Shown: positions 1 to 13,005, counted from the first letter of the stretch. The stretch: 64,000 nucleotides of DNA from Heterotrichella gracilis (GCA_032358255.1 JAULBX010014426.1:1-64000), one strand, 5' to 3'. The notes: generated by a model from the letters alone, not told the origin. Translations and numbers: made by a program.

Positions 1-286
1 GCTGCGCCTCCATTTGGCGTGCCGGGCCCTTCGGCTGCAACTGTAACGTGGACACCTCAAAAAAAAAAAAAAAAAAAGGTATTTATGGCCACTGCTATGG
101 CCAGATCCCTATACACACCTTGCCCCGAGGAATTTGTGCCATGCAAAGGCATCAAATGTAGGCAGTGCGTACACTTCGGCTAGTTTAGTGTGGCAGCGGT
201 TGCACGTGCATGCCGCAAGTTGTGTGTGCCGACGTTGATGTCTCATGCATGTGCGCATCTTACCCCGCGATCACCCCCAACACAGG
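1..286. other. Unassigned left edge
   Basis: No exon is confidently assigned here. It holds an A run near 60-77 and sequence that may be the 5' part of the transposase gene that follows, which could also extend beyond the window. Confidence 0.4.
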
Positions 287-2145
287 TGCTGTTCAGGTTC
301 CTACTGAACAATCCTTTGGCCACGCATATAAATTGCGATCGCTCAATGCTGCTGATGGGCTTGGTGGTGAGCTGCTGCAGCCAGGATCATCCTCTAGGGG
401 CAGTAAATCCAGCACAAGCCGCAAATATTCAAAGCCTGGTCCATTGGATGGCAACGACCTCTACGAAGTTGACTTCTTGACATACATAAGAAAGTCAGTA
501 GACAAGAATACTGGTGAAATTACTGGGTATGACCACTTGACTCGCTGGCTTGGATACGCCCCCCAACATGATCTTTGGACGGCCGCCTACGACCTGCCGG
601 CGATGTGCATAGTGGAGTATCATGAGACTAGGGTAAGAGAAGTACTTGTGGGCTCTTCATATAAACTTGATCTATTGCGCAGCATTGCATACAAAGTTTG
701 CATTATAGGGGGACTCCTTCCTTGCCTTGGAGTTATTTTTGCTCTTGCCCGTTGCATGGCAACTTACAACCACTGGTCACTCATAATGTTGGAGTCATCG
801 AACGGTAACACTTGGCCTTGTGCTGTGCAGGCGCTGGCCATGCCTTCATGGGTAGCCGCATGTAGCAACGTGGCAGCATATCTGTCTGAGCACAACATTG
901 ACCCATCGCGATTTGTGCTTGGTGGAATGGGTGCATTGGCCATGAATCATGATGACAATGCCAGCAGGGCAGAGCTGACTTGCCAGACTGCCAAAGACAA
1001 GCACAGTGGGAAGGAGCGCACAGCAGGCATCTTGGCCACCTGCTGGGCATGCGGGATAATTATTGGGATCGGCGAGTTGTATGGCACTGAGAGGTACATT
1101 ATGCAGCCATCCTTAGGTGGTCATTGCTAGCACCACCAACCACCAATGCCCGGCCATCATGCCCTCCTTGTACCACCGTTGACTAATGTACGCCTAACAA
1201 TGGCAAGGCTGACACAATCGCCATTGACATATGCCTTCTGGTGGCGCAGCATCTCGCAGGTGTATGCTCAGCTGATGTGGCTGTGGGGTGTAACAAAGCG
1301 GGTGCCTCTATACTTGGGATATGACGACGGCTGTCATCTAGCCAGGTGAGGGCGGCATCATGTGGGTCAATGGTTGAAAAGAATGTTCAAAGATTTAATT
1401 GGCGGCTTACATTCAGTTGCTCAATGCCTGTGTCTTTGATGCATAGGTACATGTACAATCCCATCCGCTTTGCACGCCCCTGCACCACCCTGCTCCAACG
1501 GGCGTTTGCTCGGACCAGGGTGTTTGTTGACAAGTTCCATTATCCAAACCACGTGGATAAATGGTGCAAGAAATTCATGGATCCCTACCAAATAGCCGAA
1601 TTGGATGATGTCAACACAGAGGTAGGCTATTTTGAAAGCCTGCATGGCAAAGTGTGTGAATCTTCTGCAAGTTGTAAGCCTGATGCATCCACCGGGGTTC
1701 CTCGCTTCCCTTGCACACATCTCGCATCATGATTATAATTTCATCGGTGACAGCAGTTGGCCCCTGCAAATATTAGGGTATTGTGGAAGAGGGTTAAAGT
1801 GGCACTGGCCTTTGTGTTGATAGCGACGCCTGGCTGCCTACCACGCAGGTGTGCGAGGAGACCTTCTCCTGGCTGGCGGGGTTCAAGCATATTGTGCGCC
1901 ACTTCAACAGGTCCCGCTTTCTTGTCTACGTCATCAGAATGTGTCACCTGCACAACATGCGGCGGGAGAGACGCTTGGGTGAGCAGGGGCTTATGGTTCA
2001 CTGGGCATCTACTGCATCCCTGCAAGATCCATTCCCCACTCCAGACTGGTATTTGGGGGAAGTAGGCACTTTCCCGGATAATGAGCTGTTGCAGTCTGCT
2101 CTAAATAGGGCCAAGACAACATTTGATGAGTGGAAGGCGCCCTGA
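287..2145 (+). mobile_element. KDZ-type transposase gene with chromodomain (5' end uncertain)
   Basis: Five exons join in phase: about 287-632, 831-1093, 1250-1345, 1447-1621 and 1849-2145, ending in TGA. The first exon carries a chromodomain-like stretch (YEVDFL, then LTRWLGYAPQHDLW and AYDLPAMCIVEYHE). Later exons carry hallmarks of KDZ (Kyakuja-Dileera-Zisupton) transposases: GILATCWACGIIIGIGELYG, LGYDDGCHLARY, VDKFHYPNHVDKWCKKF and EETFSWLAGFKHIVRHFNR. The Asp of YDDGC and Glu of EETFSW fit two members of the DDE triad; the first catalytic Asp is not obvious. No frameshift or internal stop was found over the spliced part, so the copy may be recent or domesticated. No terminal inverted repeats were recognised. 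The start was not fixed; an acceptor near 286 is the best guess. It would act in the nucleus as a cut-and-paste transposase. Confidence 0.7.
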
Positions 2146-2253
2146 TAATGCGGCAACGCAATTTCAATTTCACGATTACCTAGGTTTCTATACTGCAATG
2201 CAGTAGTATCACAATTTTTTTGGCTTAGTCAGCATTCTTGTTTCCGGGTAGCC

Positions 2254-2258
2254 TGTAA
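2254..2258 (+). promoter_or_regulatory. Candidate TGTAA polyadenylation signal
   Basis: TGTAA lies about 110 bases after the transposase stop codon. TGTAA is the usual chlorophyte poly(A) signal; the cleavage site itself is not visible. Confidence 0.35.
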
Positions 2259-5195
2259 TCGCCTTTTCAGTTCATCTCCCATTCTGCATCAAGCTGCAAA
2301 GACACTTCTTCACCCACCAAAATGCCACCGGCTTCGAGCACTTGGTCGCAGTATCAAGGCCTCCAAACCCTTTACGAAATTTTGTATTATGTTAGTATGT
2401 TACGAAAACTTTTAAGTTCGCAATGAGTTCTGTTTGGCCAATCAATTCGTCGAAGCGTTGCGGCCGCAAAGAGATCTCTTGGTGCTAGCCATCAGGCAGA
2501 TCCCAGCTCAAGCATGCTAGATCTGGTTGTGATGCTAGATCTGGTTGTGATCTATGTGGGGCATATATGTCCCAAGGTGGCACATTACGTTTCATAATCA
2601 AGAGAAGGCTGACGATGATCAGCATGTAAAAGACCTGCTGCTGTATGCATGTGCACTTTTTTTTCTCCTTGCCTGTCAAAGCGCTGCACCCCAAAAAAAC
2701 CAGATCCCTTTTTCATTTTCATGACACCCATGGTCAAGCATTGGATAATGTCGCACTTTGTACCGCACAGCACGTCTCTGTGGGAATTCGGTCTATCAAG
2801 ATCGCCGTTTCAAGCTGCAGCAAGAAAGAAAAAACGTCGCCAACAATCTTCCTGCCTATGAAGAGCGCTACCGCCTACCATGCGGTGGTGCAGATCACCT
2901 GGAAAAATCAAGCAAGCGACACTCTGGTAAGGCGACATAAGCCCGAACAAAGGCTGGGCCTATCCAAGTCCCTTCTAAGACATGCTCAGAAGAGACAGAA
3001 GCTTCATTTGGAATTTGTAGGGCCTGTGGCCCTTGGTCGGGGACGCGCCAAACAAGACAGACGCACAGCCAACGATCCGCAGCACAGCCAGCAACCCGCA
3101 CCCGGCGTTGCAAGCCTTCCTTTATTGCAACAACCCAAAGTGACCTAGGACTTCCTCAAAAGAAATCAGGTGTTGATAGGAAATACTGTCTTTATTCCTT
3201 AAGGCCGTTTCTTGGATCTGCCCATGTTGATTGATTTCCCTTCTGGGAATTCTCCCTCTTAGATGCTTGGGTTGTTTTTGGGACGGCTGCCGGTTCATTG
3301 GATCTTGGATTGTTGCTCGGATTATTTGATAATGAGGGCGGAGATGAGAGAAACTTGGATGATTGTTTTTAATATTTATAGATCTGTATCATGCTCATGG
3401 TCTTTGTTCCATTTTCTTCAGGAGAACTGTTCAAGCGTTAAGAGATAGCCTTGCAGGTCACGATACTGCTAAAGAATCTAAAGAAGAATATACCTTGTGA
3501 TCAATTTTTATCTTGTGAAATAATAATGATCTTCGCATTCTTTTTTTTTATAGGGACAACCCCAGCATGTTTTGAAGGTGATAGCCAAGGCTTTCCAGCA
3601 CCTGCAGTACGAAACCCCTGCGCTGTTGATAATCATACGTTGCCGCCTGGCCTGACCCAGATATTTTGTTTTCTAGGTCAGGAAATGTGCCGACACCGTT
3701 GTGCTTGTGTATGTCAGATGAACATTCTTCTTTTGCCACATGGTATTATGTGCGCCAGCGCCCGGCATGTGACCATTTCTCAGGGTTGGGACCTGCTGCG
3801 CAACGACATTATTTTGCAGTCTTTGTCCTCTAAATTATACCTTTTTGGCAATTGAATGTCTGTACTTGAAACATTCTACGGTGCTTCAAGCTAGCATGCA
3901 AATCCTAGGTATTTGCAAACTTGGTGCCCTGAAGTATGGCAGGTTGCCACGCTCAGCGACAGAGATCATGCGCAAAAATTCAGTAGTACTAAATTTAATG
4001 GCCATGCTTTGACAAATTTTGAATTTCACCTTTTAAAGGTGAAGGGAGGGCACTCACTAGGTGACCTCAGGGGTTGAGGGGGGTGGCCATGCTTTTCAGA
4101 AAACGACGGCTGGCTATACATGATGTGTCCAATAGGCTTTGGGCCTAGTCACCGTTATATGTAGAACTGCTGTAGAACAGCACTGCACGGTCATGGGATT
4201 TAGCAGTGCAGCGGTGACACGCATTATATGTCACCAGCGGCTTTACAGAATCGTAGCTGCTATGGGATACATCATCCCCTGTGACCTGGACAATTAGTGA
4301 CGGTACATGATGCTAGCACGGTACCTAGGTCTACAATGACAGCATGCTGTGCCACATTGGGCAGCAACATAACAGCCATCCCCTGGGCAAGGTTGTTGAG
4401 CCTATGAATAAGACTGCAGCCATCTAACCAAACAAGGCAATTTGCACTAGGATGGCTAAGCCACAAACAAAAACAAATGCCTTGCTAGACTGTCACATTG
4501 ACAGTCCACAATTTGCAAGAGTGGCACATTGACAGTCCACATTTGCCATTAAGCTAATAGGCAATTGCCATTAAGTCTTTGCATTGCACAGACACCTGGC
4601 ATTTCTGATCAGTGATAAACCAAATATTCCATGTTGAAACTTGTGGTATACACCTTGTAAGCCCACGGTAATTATGACTACAGTGTGTACATGCCAAAAA
4701 CTGGCTCGACAATAGCCGCGGCATGACCAAGTATGACTCCATTGCTTAAAAGAATGCACGTGGTACCACTGTGCATGGCGCAGGATAATTATTACTTTTA
4801 AAAGTAAACTGTGCTTTCTTTGACATGCACATGATGAAACGTGCATGTGGTAAAATGTGCTTGTTTGGTCATTCCTTATATGTACATTCACACTGATTGT
4901 ATGCGTCGCAGTAATGAAACGCCGCATAATGCGTACCGAAAAGAATCAAACTTTGCAGCATGAAAAATTTTGTGCCAATGCAGGGCGGGACCAAAGTGAC
5001 TTTACATTGTTACTAGTGGCGCAAGAAACTTTACCAATATTGCCATGTATTACCTGGTCTATTAACAAAGCACTGAAAAAATGGAACCTTGAGGGTGTGG
5101 CACACGTCAGAGTCCATGCTGACATAATATATGACAGCCATAAGTTTATTTTCCTGTGCATGATGTGCGCAAATACCCCCAATGTGGCTGTTGAA
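2259..5195. other. Intergenic region, no recognised gene
   Basis: Several open frames cross this stretch, but none has recognisable domains, splice structure or family motifs. It holds an 18-bp direct repeat (AGATCTGGTTGTGATGCT) near 2518-2551 and a repeated CACATTGACAGTCCAC word near 4494-4541. The base composition and small repeats suggest old transposon debris, but no element could be delimited. Confidence 0.5.
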
Positions 5196-8100
5196 TTATT
5201 TTCGCGTGGTGACCGGGCGTGTGAACCCGTGGCTAGCGCCCTTCCCACTAGGGGATAATTTCATTTTGGGCACACCAGCTGTGGATCGCCTCTTGCGCTG
5301 TTTGGTGTCGTCACTGTGTTGCGCTGTGCCCGGACTCTTGCCTGCTTGCGCGCTAGGCGAACGCAGGTTCTTCCGAGACAGAGGATCGCCTTGAGCATCA
5401 TGTAGGTCGGTCTGTACCTCATCTTGCTGGTGCGGGAGGAGAAAGTCACAGGTGGCCTTTTGCAGCAGTCTGGTGGGGCTGTGGTCATGGCTGTAGTTGC
5501 CGCGCTCTACATCCACAAGTCCCTGCGCAAACATTGAAATGGTGCAATTGATCAACCACACCGTTGCCACCAAGTAATATACAAAAGCAAAGCCCGTTGG
5601 ACCTGCTTATGCTAAAAAATCGACCTAAATATTTTTACATATACAATGCTTATAAATCACAAGACTTTAACGTTGTTGCTATGGGTCGCAAGAGTGCACT
5701 TACATTATACCTAGAGAACGACAGCCTGTCTGGGCGTGAATGGTGGCCAGCCAGCTTAAACATTTTGCGGCGCCCGTACCTCATACCTGTCCCCCTGCCC
5801 CTCCTCTTGGATGGTGTGCAAGCCCCCGTTGTCAGCCCCACCGTCCTGGGGATCACGAGCGTAGTGCACAGCCCCACCCTGTGACCCTTGTGAAGCCACG
5901 GCTTGTGCCAGGCCAAAATCCTCAGTCTCTGTGACTTCAAACGCGAGCATGTCCTCAGGCTCCTGCGCATGCCAGCGGTGGCTGGTTGCTGCCCCCGGCG
6001 CTGTCGCTCCGCTGCCTTGTCCCTGAGCCATAGAGTGCGCCGACTTAGTAATCAACATCAAACAAAAGTAAAGCTAGCCAGAATAGAATATAAATTCAGG
6101 GCGGGTGCGCCCGCTCATGGAGTGCAGCCACTGACAAGTAATGTACCCGCCAACTGCGTGCCCATTTGCATTGTGGCGTGCATGGGCAGGCCAGCAACAA
6201 CGATTTGAAAATCACAAGCAGCTTGCGAGATAATCCTTAGCCCCCTTGGCACACATGACCATCCATACAAACGCATGAGCCTCTGCTACGCACCGTCGGT
6301 TGCCTCAGCAGACCCTTGAAGCCCCCCCCAAACCTGCTCAACAGGCTGCTGCCACTCCTTGCTGCCCCGGGAGGGAGGGTTGCTGTGGCTCCAGCCAGCG
6401 GCGCCATGCGTCCCCCTGAAGTTGAGGGCGACCCATAGGCGCCACTAGACGGGGAGGGCCGCATTGACGCCACGGCAGCAGGCCTGTGCTGCACAAGCTG
6501 CATTGGAACAACCGCGTCAGTGACACACATTGCACACCACGAAGTTGGCCAGCTAGAGAATACCAGTACTAGCACTGTTGACGGGTAGTTGGCAGGCAGC
6601 AGGCAAATGCAGCAGAGACCATGCTTGGCAAGGCGTGAAATGGTTGTCAAACCTGTGGTGCCTGTGCAGCTGACCATGGTGCAGCAGCTTGTACAGAGGC
6701 GGGCGCTTCATGCCGATGCAACAGGACTCCAGGCCCTGCTGCCGTCAACTTGTTGACGTCCACAGCATGCAGAGGGCGACGGCCAGTCCCCGTTGGCTTG
6801 TCGGTAGCCTTCTTCACGAACATAGGTGCCTGTGCTGCCAGGACAAGGTACTCTTCTAGGGAGGACTCGTATTCTCTGAGTTGCATGTCCACCTGCAAGC
6901 ACGGCAAAAAAACGATTAAATAACACCCATCACGATGTGACGCAGCACTGCATAGTGGACATCAGGCGGTGACAGGAGATTGGTGCCTAGGGAGTAGAAG
7001 AAAATTGCGTACCTGTGCCCCATCGTCCCCCTGCAGCTCCTCCTCTGACAACCTCACAAGCTGCCAGCTGTTCTTGTCGATGGGCACCATCTTGAAGGGC
7101 GCCTTCCAGGGAGCATCTGCTGCCGCCGCTGCACCGCCCAGCCACTGCTCAATGATGGTCTTTAGAGTCTGCGGGTCAAGGGTCCCAGATTATGACTACC
7201 CAACCGCGTAATAGAGAAGAAAGACAGCATTTATTTTAGGGTTTTACATGGCACATCAAAGCCGCAAGCCGTTAGGAAGTGCAATCCTTACCGCGGATGG
7301 GTGGCCGTTGTTCTTGAACATGTTTGTAGTACTTTGGAAGGGGGCACACATCGCGCCTCCATGCATCGTGTTGCCAGGAACCTTGCACAGCTTCCTGCAT
7401 GGCAACAATCGAGAATACTTATAGTTCTTCCAATTGTTCTTCACGGCCGTTGTTGCAAGGATATGAGGGTTTCAGGTCCTAGTGAGATCAGAGGTGTTCC
7501 TGTCGCCTACGATTTATGACATAGCGGTGTCATCTATGGATTAAGGGTGCATGAGTTGGGCTGCCTGTGCGCTGTTGGGGTGCAAATCCAGTGGTGCTCC
7601 CTCAGGGCTAAAGGTATTCAGGTCCCTGTACACATACAGTTTTCAGGCAAATCACATTTGATGTAGAGTTTTAATGTTTAGGGGTTGCTTAACCCTTGCC
7701 TGTGCACCGGTCAGGGTGCAAATCAGACATCCACTCACTTGCCCAGGATCTTGTAGCCCTCGTCAACCTTGGCCTGCTGAGCAGCCTGCTGCTTCTCTGG
7801 GTCAGACATGCCTGATCCACTGCTGGTGGGCTGCCCCTTGCCCTTGCCAAACATCAGTTCCTCCCATGGGGCAGACTTGGCGAGGTTGCAGTAGTTGAGA
7901 AACTCGATGGCCGCTTCGAGTGCATGGCAGGGGATGTCACCGCTCAACTGGCTCTCAACCTCACCCTCTGTGATTGCCCCAGTTGCACCCAGCAAGCAGA
8001 CCTCCATGATGTGGAAGGCGGCAGCAAAGCGGGGGAGGAGCATGCGCAGCTTGCTGTCATTGGCTGCACAACAACAAGGACGCAAGTCAGGGCAGCACAT

Positions 8101-9884
8101 TACAATGAACAGGCAGTGGCCATCATGCACAACATGCCAGTCAGAACACTACCTGTGATGCATCCACACATGCGCCCAAGCCCCCATTTTTTGATCAAAG
8201 GAATATGGAGAATATCAGGGGAACCAATAGCTATAGAATTTATAGCATTTTATGCCTAATTCCCCAAAGACCTCTGACCAGCGCACCTGCCATCGATTCA
8301 TCAAAGTTGACTGTCCAGCTTTCATTCAGTTTTGCTGCTGCATAGTCAAACTTCTGAGCGTACAGCTCTGTGGCCTCCTTCGACAGGTGCAGCAGAGGTC
8401 CAGTGGCTCCCCCTTCGGCAAATTTGCCAAAAAAATATGCTGCGCATATGGATAGCCCCTACATAACAGTACACGGCGTTAGCACAATCCAATAGCTTGG
8501 TTTTGATTATAACCTCCATCTATATGCGGCAAGGAGGAGGCCATACATGCCGGCCCTAGGGGCGGGGGCTATCAGCTATTGCAACATACCTTGCCAAGCA
8601 CTGTCTCCATTAGCAACTCAGCAGTGGGCTTCTCTGCTGCGCCTGCAGGCACCTGGGTGCATTCAGGGGCCATTGTTGTAGCCAGCTCTGTGTAGCCCAT
8701 CTTGGCTGCCCATTTTTCCATGTTAGGCAAAGCGCCCACGAATGCGAAAGCCTTTGCTACTGCCCTAGGAAACATGACTGTCAACCTGGAGACGAATCCA
8801 GAAACATCCCCTGACAACCGTTCAGCAATCACCTCCTTCACCAGATGCAAGAGTTGGGACCATGACAGCACACAGCACCCAACATTGCCCGCCATGCGCG
8901 TGCTGCTGGCGAGGTACTTCTTTGTTTCGCCAGAACTGAACATCCGCAGCAGGTCTGTTGTGTCAGTCTTTCCGTCAGGTCCCTTGACCCGCCTTGCAGT
9001 TACACATACCACGGTGCTCAACAGGTAAAACGGGTGTGTGGAGAGGCAGGGGGTGCCGGCATCTGAAAAGGCATATACAGACAGCCTTAATACTCAACAA
9101 ACACTGCCTCAGAACTCACCCAGCATGATTGCCATCTTGCGAAACTCCTCAAGAAGTAACAAACAGCGGCAAGGCTGTTCACTCAGCGCTCGCAGCAGGC
9201 CTTCATTGCTCCATTCTGCACAAGCAACAGGCTCCCGTTCAGTTCACAGTCACTGCCTTGAAATGGCAACCAGCGAACGTTTAATATCAGGCGTCACAGG
9301 TTTTGCATGAATAAATACGTACCACTTATGACGGTTTCCCTGTGCTGGCTGAGTCCTGCTGGCATCTCACCTCCGCAATATTCAGCTTCTATCTCAGCTG
9401 ACATCTGGAATATCAGCTTGTCTATCTGGCCACAAATCTGCAATATGAAGCGCTCCACGACACTCTGCACCAAATAATAAACGTCCTTACCAGATACAGG
9501 CTGACCTATGTATGCACACGAGTTGCAGCTGTACAGTTGACATGCCCGCATGCCACATGCCAGGGGAAAAAAATCGCAACTTACCTTGCCGCTGCCAGAT
9601 GGCTGCCCGATTATGAGCCACAAATTTATTGGCTCTTGCATAAAAGGCTTGAACTGGGGGCAGACACGAGCTCCGAAAGTGTAGGCAGCAAACGTGGTAA
9701 GAACCGCCCCCAGGACATGCTGCGGCTCTACTCCCCAGGACTCCCCATATGCGTGACAAAACACGGCGATGATGGCGTGGAACGCTGTCCAGTCTGGGTT
9801 CTTTGGCCATAAGTGCTCCACTATGTACTTGACCACGCGTGCCGCCCCCTCCTTGGGCACTTCCTCTCGTTCAGGCGCCATCAC
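5196..9884 (-). CDS. DUF3987-like P-loop protein, 12 exons, 933 aa
   Basis: Exons on the minus strand close in phase: 9884-9585, 9464-9323, 9215-9120, 9062-8590, 8458-8287, 8063-7739, 7394-7292, 7168-7013, 6892-6653, 6497-6294, 6043-5780 and 5522-5196 (TAA). The start is the ATG at 9884. A Walker A motif, GQPSGSGKS, is split by intron 1 near residue 100. The order that follows fits DUF3987, a family common in phage and plasmid primase/helicase modules: acidic helix, NEGLLRALSEQ, then LLLLEEFRKMAIML in the Walker B/sensor position, then CVLSWSQLLHLV and DVSGFVSRLTVMFPR. The last 250 residues are low-complexity, with a basic KQRKRRS patch that could be a nuclear signal. The substrate is unknown. 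It may be a domesticated mobile-element protein. Exon structure is well supported; the family call is by motif order only. Confidence 0.68.
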
Positions 9885-10340
9885 TCTGTGGACGATAAGA
9901 CCTCAGCCAACCGAAAACGGGAATGCCATTGTATGCTAGCAGTATAGTAAACAAGAGCCTTGAAAATATATTCCTGACCTCTGGTGTCCCTCGCTACAAA
10001 CGGGCAAACAGTGGTGTTGCAGGTTCTGCATGCATATGCCCTTACCGCAACTCTCCGCGGCATGCGCCGGGTTGCGACGCTCTTTGCGTCCCTGCACCGG
10101 TGCTAACGGATGTGCAGAAGTTATTGAGGGCAGAGTACCAGTGGTGCAACACTTTTGGCAAGTAGCAAACCCACAGGCAGCTACAGTCAATGCAAGCGGT
10201 GGTTCGTTTCGCTCTCGTTTGCTGCATTCGTAGAATCCTGCTCGCCAATGATTTAATATTAAATACAGTTTCCAGAGAATCTTCACATGCAGTCAGTCCA
10301 ATATTTATAGTATGACCAATACCGCAGTTTAACTGATGCA
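9885..10340. other. Region upstream of the DUF3987-like gene
   Basis: This stretch lies directly upstream of the minus-strand start at 9884 and probably contains its promoter. No other gene, RNA or repeat was recognised. Confidence 0.4.
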
Positions 10341-10344
10341 GCGC

Positions 10345-11580
10345 AACACCCAGTATGTCCATTATGAGCAGTATGAGCAGTATGAGCAACAGTGATGGCG
10401 AGGGCAGTATGTTCAATATTCATATTATAGCCAATATTGAGGTAGGCGGTGTGGCTGATATGGTGATATGGCCAATATGAGCAAATTTAGCAGTATGACA
10501 GTGTGTCCAGAATAAGCAGTATGACCTGTACCACGGTAGGCGGTGTGGCTGAAGTGGTAATATGGGTAGTATGAGCAATATAAGGCTATATGGCAGTATC
10601 GATGGCAAGCGCATTATGTCTGTTCTAGCTTTTATTGCCAGTATGAAATTATGCACAATATTGTTGGTGGTGGATGAGAGGGCATTATGTTAAATATTGG
10701 CATTTGAGACGAATATGGCAGTAGGGTACCCTCAACAGCCAAATGTACCTGGGTGTGAGTATTATAAGTAGTATGAGTGTAGGGGAAGGATTATGTTTTG
10801 CACCAGCAGTATGACTAATTCGACAGTATGCCTGGGATATGGTAATATGTCTGGTATGGACGTGTTGGCTCGATGGCCAATATGCTTTGTATGCCTAATA
10901 AGACCACTACGGGCAGTATTTGCGGTATGGGCGATTAGGACATTATGACCTGTTGGAGCAATATGGCATTACATGCGGTATTAGTACGGCAGACATGATG
11001 GCTTGGACAGTATGAGCAGTATGGCATTACATGCGGTATTAGTAGTATGGCAGACATGATGGCTTGGACAGTATGGCCAGTATGAGCAGTATGAGGTTAC
11101 GACCAGTATGGGCAGTNNNNNNNNNNNNNNNNNNNNNNNNNNNNNNNNNNNNNNNNNNNNNNNNNNNNNNNNNNNNNNNNNNNNNNNNNNNNNNNNNNNN
11201 NNNNNNNNNNNNNNNNATGAGGTTACACCAAGTATGGCGAGTATGACAAGTATGAGCAGTATTTTGGTTTCAACCAGTATGGGCAGTATGAGGTTACACC
11301 AAGTATGGCGAGTATGACAAGTATGAGCAGTATTTTGGTTTCAACCAGTATGGGCAGTATGAGGGTACACCCAAGTATGGCGAGTATGAGCAATATGAGC
11401 AGTATGAGGATATAACCAGTATGAGCAGTATGAGGTTATATGGCCAATATGTGATTATGGCCAATATGTGATTATGGCCAATATGTGATTATGGCCGGTA
11501 TTGCAGTAAGGGGAGATATTGCTGATTATGTTTCTATATGGCCAATATGTCCATATTAGTGGCAGTGCATGGAGGGGCTC
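10345..11580. repeat. CAGTATG/CCAATATG satellite array
   Basis: The stretch is built from short words such as AGCAGTATG, GGCAGTATG and CCAATATG. Higher-order units are visible: a roughly 60-bp unit copied at about 10964 and 11023, a 71-bp unit whose copies start at 11217, 11288 and (diverged) 11359, and a 17-bp unit (GGCCAATATGTGATTAT) repeated three times at about 11442-11495. The assembly gap lies inside it, so the real length is unknown. No coding signal is present. Confidence 0.85.
11117..11216. other. Assembly gap (100 N)
   Basis: Exactly 100 N within the satellite array. The round number suggests a placeholder of unknown true size. Confidence 0.99.
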
Positions 11581-11651
11581 TGGAGAGCATAATCTTCATA
11601 AATGCCCTTGATGCGAAGGCCCTCATAATAGACCGCGATCATAACATAATG

Positions 11652-12796
11652 CTATAACAGTCCAACCCTCTGGGCTGCACGTGTCTGGTGTTTCTGCAGG
11701 GCACTGGTGGCGGCGGCCCACTCCTGGAGGGCCTGGGGGTCAGCCGGTTGGCGGATGAGTGCAGCTTTGGCGCGCTGCGCGCGCCTGCCAAGTTGTTGAT
11801 GGCGTTGGCGGCGCTGCTGTGCTGCCCAAAAGCTATACTGCACAGCGGCGTCTCGAACCCTGCGTTTCAGGCAGTCCCACCTAGCTGCCGCGGGTGCGGC
11901 TGTGGGGGGGCAGTCCACAGCAGGGCACTCTTGCAGGATGCGCTCTATGCGTGTGCAGAACTCAGGTTCATCAAGCAGGTGGGTGGGGAAGCACCACACG
12001 CCGGGGCCACGTGGCAAGCAGATGGCGGGTTTCAGGGCAAGGGTTACCGGTTGGTGGTCTCCAGGTAGGCCTGTGGTGGCCTGGATGGCGCAGCTTTGGG
12101 CCTGGTCCAGGAGGGGGGCGGATACCAGCCACCTATCCAGTCGCGCCGACGAGGCCCCAGAGGTGACGATGTGGGTGAAGTCGCGGCTGTGTGGGTGGAT
12201 ATGACGCCAGGTGTCCACAAGGTCAAACTCCTGCTGGAGGGTGTCCAGCCCGCCACTGTACCCTACCAGCCGCCCAGAGGAGTTGCAGCCCTGTTGGTCA
12301 AACTGGGTGCATGCTATGCAGTTGAAGTCCCCTCCCATGCACACGGGGATATCTGTGGGTATGAGGGGCCGTAGGGCATGCAAGAAGAAGGGCACACGCT
12401 GCTCGGGCTCACAAGGTGCATATACATGGATGACAGACAGCGGCTGTGAACCAAACAGGCCATCAATGCGCACCACCCTGCCGGTCTGGTCTTTGGCCAT
12501 GGACCCGTCTGCGGTAGAGAAGGGTCCGTTGGGTCGGAAAAGGATGCCTACCTCTTTAGACTGGGACGAGCCATGTGACCAAAAGGAGGCCCATGTGACA
12601 GCCTGTGCTGGGCCAGCACCCTCGCGCAGCCACCCTAGCGCCTCCGCCTCAGATGCGTGGTGGGTTTCCTGCAGCAAAACGATGTCCCACCTGCCCTGCA
12701 AGATACAAGCATCCCGTCTGATCTCACTGCGCAGGGCTGCTATTAGCCGAGCGATCACTGCTGTCGCTGCGCCTCTGGGCTGCCTGGTCTACGCTG
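11652..12796 (-). mobile_element. LINE (non-LTR retrotransposon) endonuclease fragment, no RT
   Basis: An open frame of about 380 codons reads as an apurinic-type endonuclease of a LINE ORF2. Visible motifs in order are WDIVLLQETHH (catalytic Glu), VIHVYAPCE, MGGDFNCI, SARLDRWLVS and GDHQPVTLAL. The usual N-terminal WNVNGL strand is missing: the frame opens just after a TAG near 12797 and has no ATG there. The frame stops at 11652, next to the satellite, and no reverse transcriptase follows. This is the reverse of ordinary 5' truncation, where the 3' RT end survives. The element is therefore broken on both sides. The basic Arg/Gln-rich stretch after the endonuclease is the normal linker to RT. 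Other frames across this area are shadows. Confidence 0.85.
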
Positions 12797-13005
12797 CCTG
12801 GTCTCCAGCCTCCCTCCGCTGCGCTGCTAACTCCCACAGTGCGTGCACAGTGTGGCACCGCAGCTTGTGCCATAGCCACGCCAAGCTGTCCCCCGGGGCC
12901 CATGCCTCCGGGTCTCCCACCACCACCAGCTCCGTTGATGGCATTGGGGGTGCCGCCCCCGCGATGGCTTGCCACAGCTTCCACATCCAGTCAAGGGTCT
13001 GCACT
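12797..13005 (-). pseudogene. Possible LINE ORF2 C-terminal remnant
   Basis: A minus-strand frame ending at 12789 reads GDPEAWAPGD, then LAWLWHKLRCHTVHALWEL. Trp/Leu/Arg helices of this sort end many algal LINE ORF2 proteins after the RT. If so, a tail of one LINE directly abuts the endonuclease of another. The assignment rests on pattern only. Confidence 0.3.

Noticed and set aside
2645-3148. 167-codon plus-strand frame
   Set aside because: No recognisable domain, splice context or codon bias.
10345-11580. CRISPR-like array
   Set aside because: Repeats are contiguous and nested with no unique spacers, and the genome is eukaryotic.
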